Part shown: piece after piece, positions 7,597 through 12,505 of the stretch
How positions within the stretch are numbered: the first letter of the stretch is position 1
How the letters are laid out: each line of letters starts with the position of its first letter
Source: an uncultured Thermomicrobiales bacterium
Lineage (GTDB): Bacteria; Chloroflexota; Chloroflexia; Thermomicrobiales; UBA6265
Direction: 5' to 3'
DNA length: 12,505 nt
NCBI GenBank assembly: GCA_902806365.1
Contig: CADCWJ010000419.1
Location: forward strand, 1 to 12,505
Position numbers and translations under genes: made by a program
The notes under the pieces: model-generated
Told to the model about the DNA's origin: nothing
Database searches by the model: none
What the model saw: only the letters and a program-made list of their open reading frames with translations

Positions 7597-7632
7597 GCAA
7601 CAACCGGGTGGAGAAAGCCACCCGGTCGTTGC
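7597..7632. terminator. Convergent bidirectional hairpin between epimerase-like gene and rpoC
   Basis: GCAACAACCGGGTGG (7597-7611) and CCACCCGGTCGTTGC (7618-7632) form a 15-position stem with a single A-C mismatch around a six-base loop. It lies 17 bases past the plus-strand stop and 29 bases past the rpoC stop on the minus strand, exactly where both convergent transcripts need to end. Neither side has a clean U-tract (plus side TCGTGATGCGATTT), so termination may be Rho-assisted, or the hairpin may mainly protect 3' ends. Confidence 0.65.
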
Positions 7633-7661
7633 TCGTGATGCGATTTCCGGACGAGGTGGGG

Positions 7662-12254
<4,593 letters not shown>

Positions 12255-12296
12255 GGTGCCTCCACTCGAGACGAACGTCGATCATCGGTCAGGGAC

Positions 12297-12318
12297 GGCG
12301 GGCCGCTTCCGGCCCGCC
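12297..12318 (-). other. Intercistronic hairpin between rpoB and rpoC
   Basis: GGCGGGCCG and CGGCCCGCC are perfect nine-base inverted arms around a four-base loop (GAAG in the minus-strand RNA). The hairpin begins 13 bases after the rpoB stop. No U-tract follows, so it is unlikely to terminate. It may stabilise the rpoB 3' end or be a processing site. Confidence 0.5.
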
Positions 12319-12331
12319 CATTTCCTGCCGC

Positions 12332-12505
12332 TCAGTCGGATGTTCGCTCGAAGCCGCTCAGGTTGATCCGATCCAGGTTGGAGAGCAGGTCGCGCGAGGT
12401 GTCCTCGGTGAACTCGACCGTCTGCTCGTCTTCATTGATGACATCGATCGAGAGCCCAAGGCTGCGAAGTTCCTTCACCAGCACCTTGAACGACTCGGGG
12501 ACACC
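12332..12505 (-). CDS. rpoB: DNA-directed RNA polymerase subunit beta, C-terminal end (cut by window edge)
   Basis: Only the last 57 codons plus stop (TGA at 12332-12334) lie in the window; the rest extends beyond the right edge. The translation begins GVPESFKVLVKELRSLGLSI, the nearly invariant C-terminal beta sequence that anchors the beta clamp module to beta-prime. It then ends in a short variable tail, DRINLSGFERTSD. This segment is too short to be a long open frame on its own but is unmistakable by sequence. It is upstream of rpoC in the usual rpoBC order, with a 77-base intercistronic gap containing a GC hairpin. Confidence 0.96.
   Translation of the reverse strand, partial: GVPESFKVLVKELRSLGLSIDVINEDEQTVEFTEDTSRDLLSNLDRINLSGFERTSD

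Overview
This window is GC-rich bacterial chromosome carrying the junction between the rpoBC operon and the str operon. Reading leftwards on the minus strand from the right edge, the order is: the 3' end of rpoB, complete rpoC, a three-gene interruption, rpsL (S12), rpsG (S7), fusA (EF-G) and the 5' end of tuf (EF-Tu). The proteins are clearly bacterial. A Chloroflexota/Thermomicrobia-like source is my best guess. It rests on the Gram-positive-type long S12, a very long beta-prime subunit (1530 aa) with a coiled-coil insertion, and the overall flavour of the EF-G and EF-Tu sequences. It is an inference, not a database result.

Layout: 1-430 tuf (minus, 5' part only); 513-2627 fusA (minus); 2713-3183 rpsG (minus); 3184-3508 a 325-base gap with no gene but with an intrinsic-terminator-like hairpin and a UNCG-loop hairpin; 3509-3937 rpsL (minus); 3938-4185 the rpsL leader and a good sigma70-type promoter; 4186-5418 a tandem-domain SAM methyltransferase (minus); 5419-5597 a divergent control region; 5598-6638 a Gfo/Idh/MocA oxidoreductase (plus); 6686-7579 a TIM-barrel sugar isomerase/epimerase-like protein (plus); 7580-7661 a convergent gap with one long hairpin; 7662-12254 rpoC (minus); 12332-12505 the rpoB 3' end (minus).

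The minus-strand core genes make RNA polymerase and translation factors. The two plus-strand genes look like a small carbohydrate or cyclitol redox/isomerisation operon placed head-to-head with the methyltransferase and tail-to-tail with rpoC. Because of this interruption the str genes cannot simply be read from the rpoBC promoter. The TTGACT-17-TACAAT promoter upstream of rpsL fits that need.

I found no previously undescribed multi-gene system. The points most worth a second look are the terminator-like hairpin between rpsL and rpsG, the structured str leader with an inverted repeat around the -35 box, the roughly 190-residue coiled-coil insertion in RpoC, and the methyltransferase with an altered NPPF motif. 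I see no tRNA, rRNA, CRISPR array, insertion sequence or phage gene.
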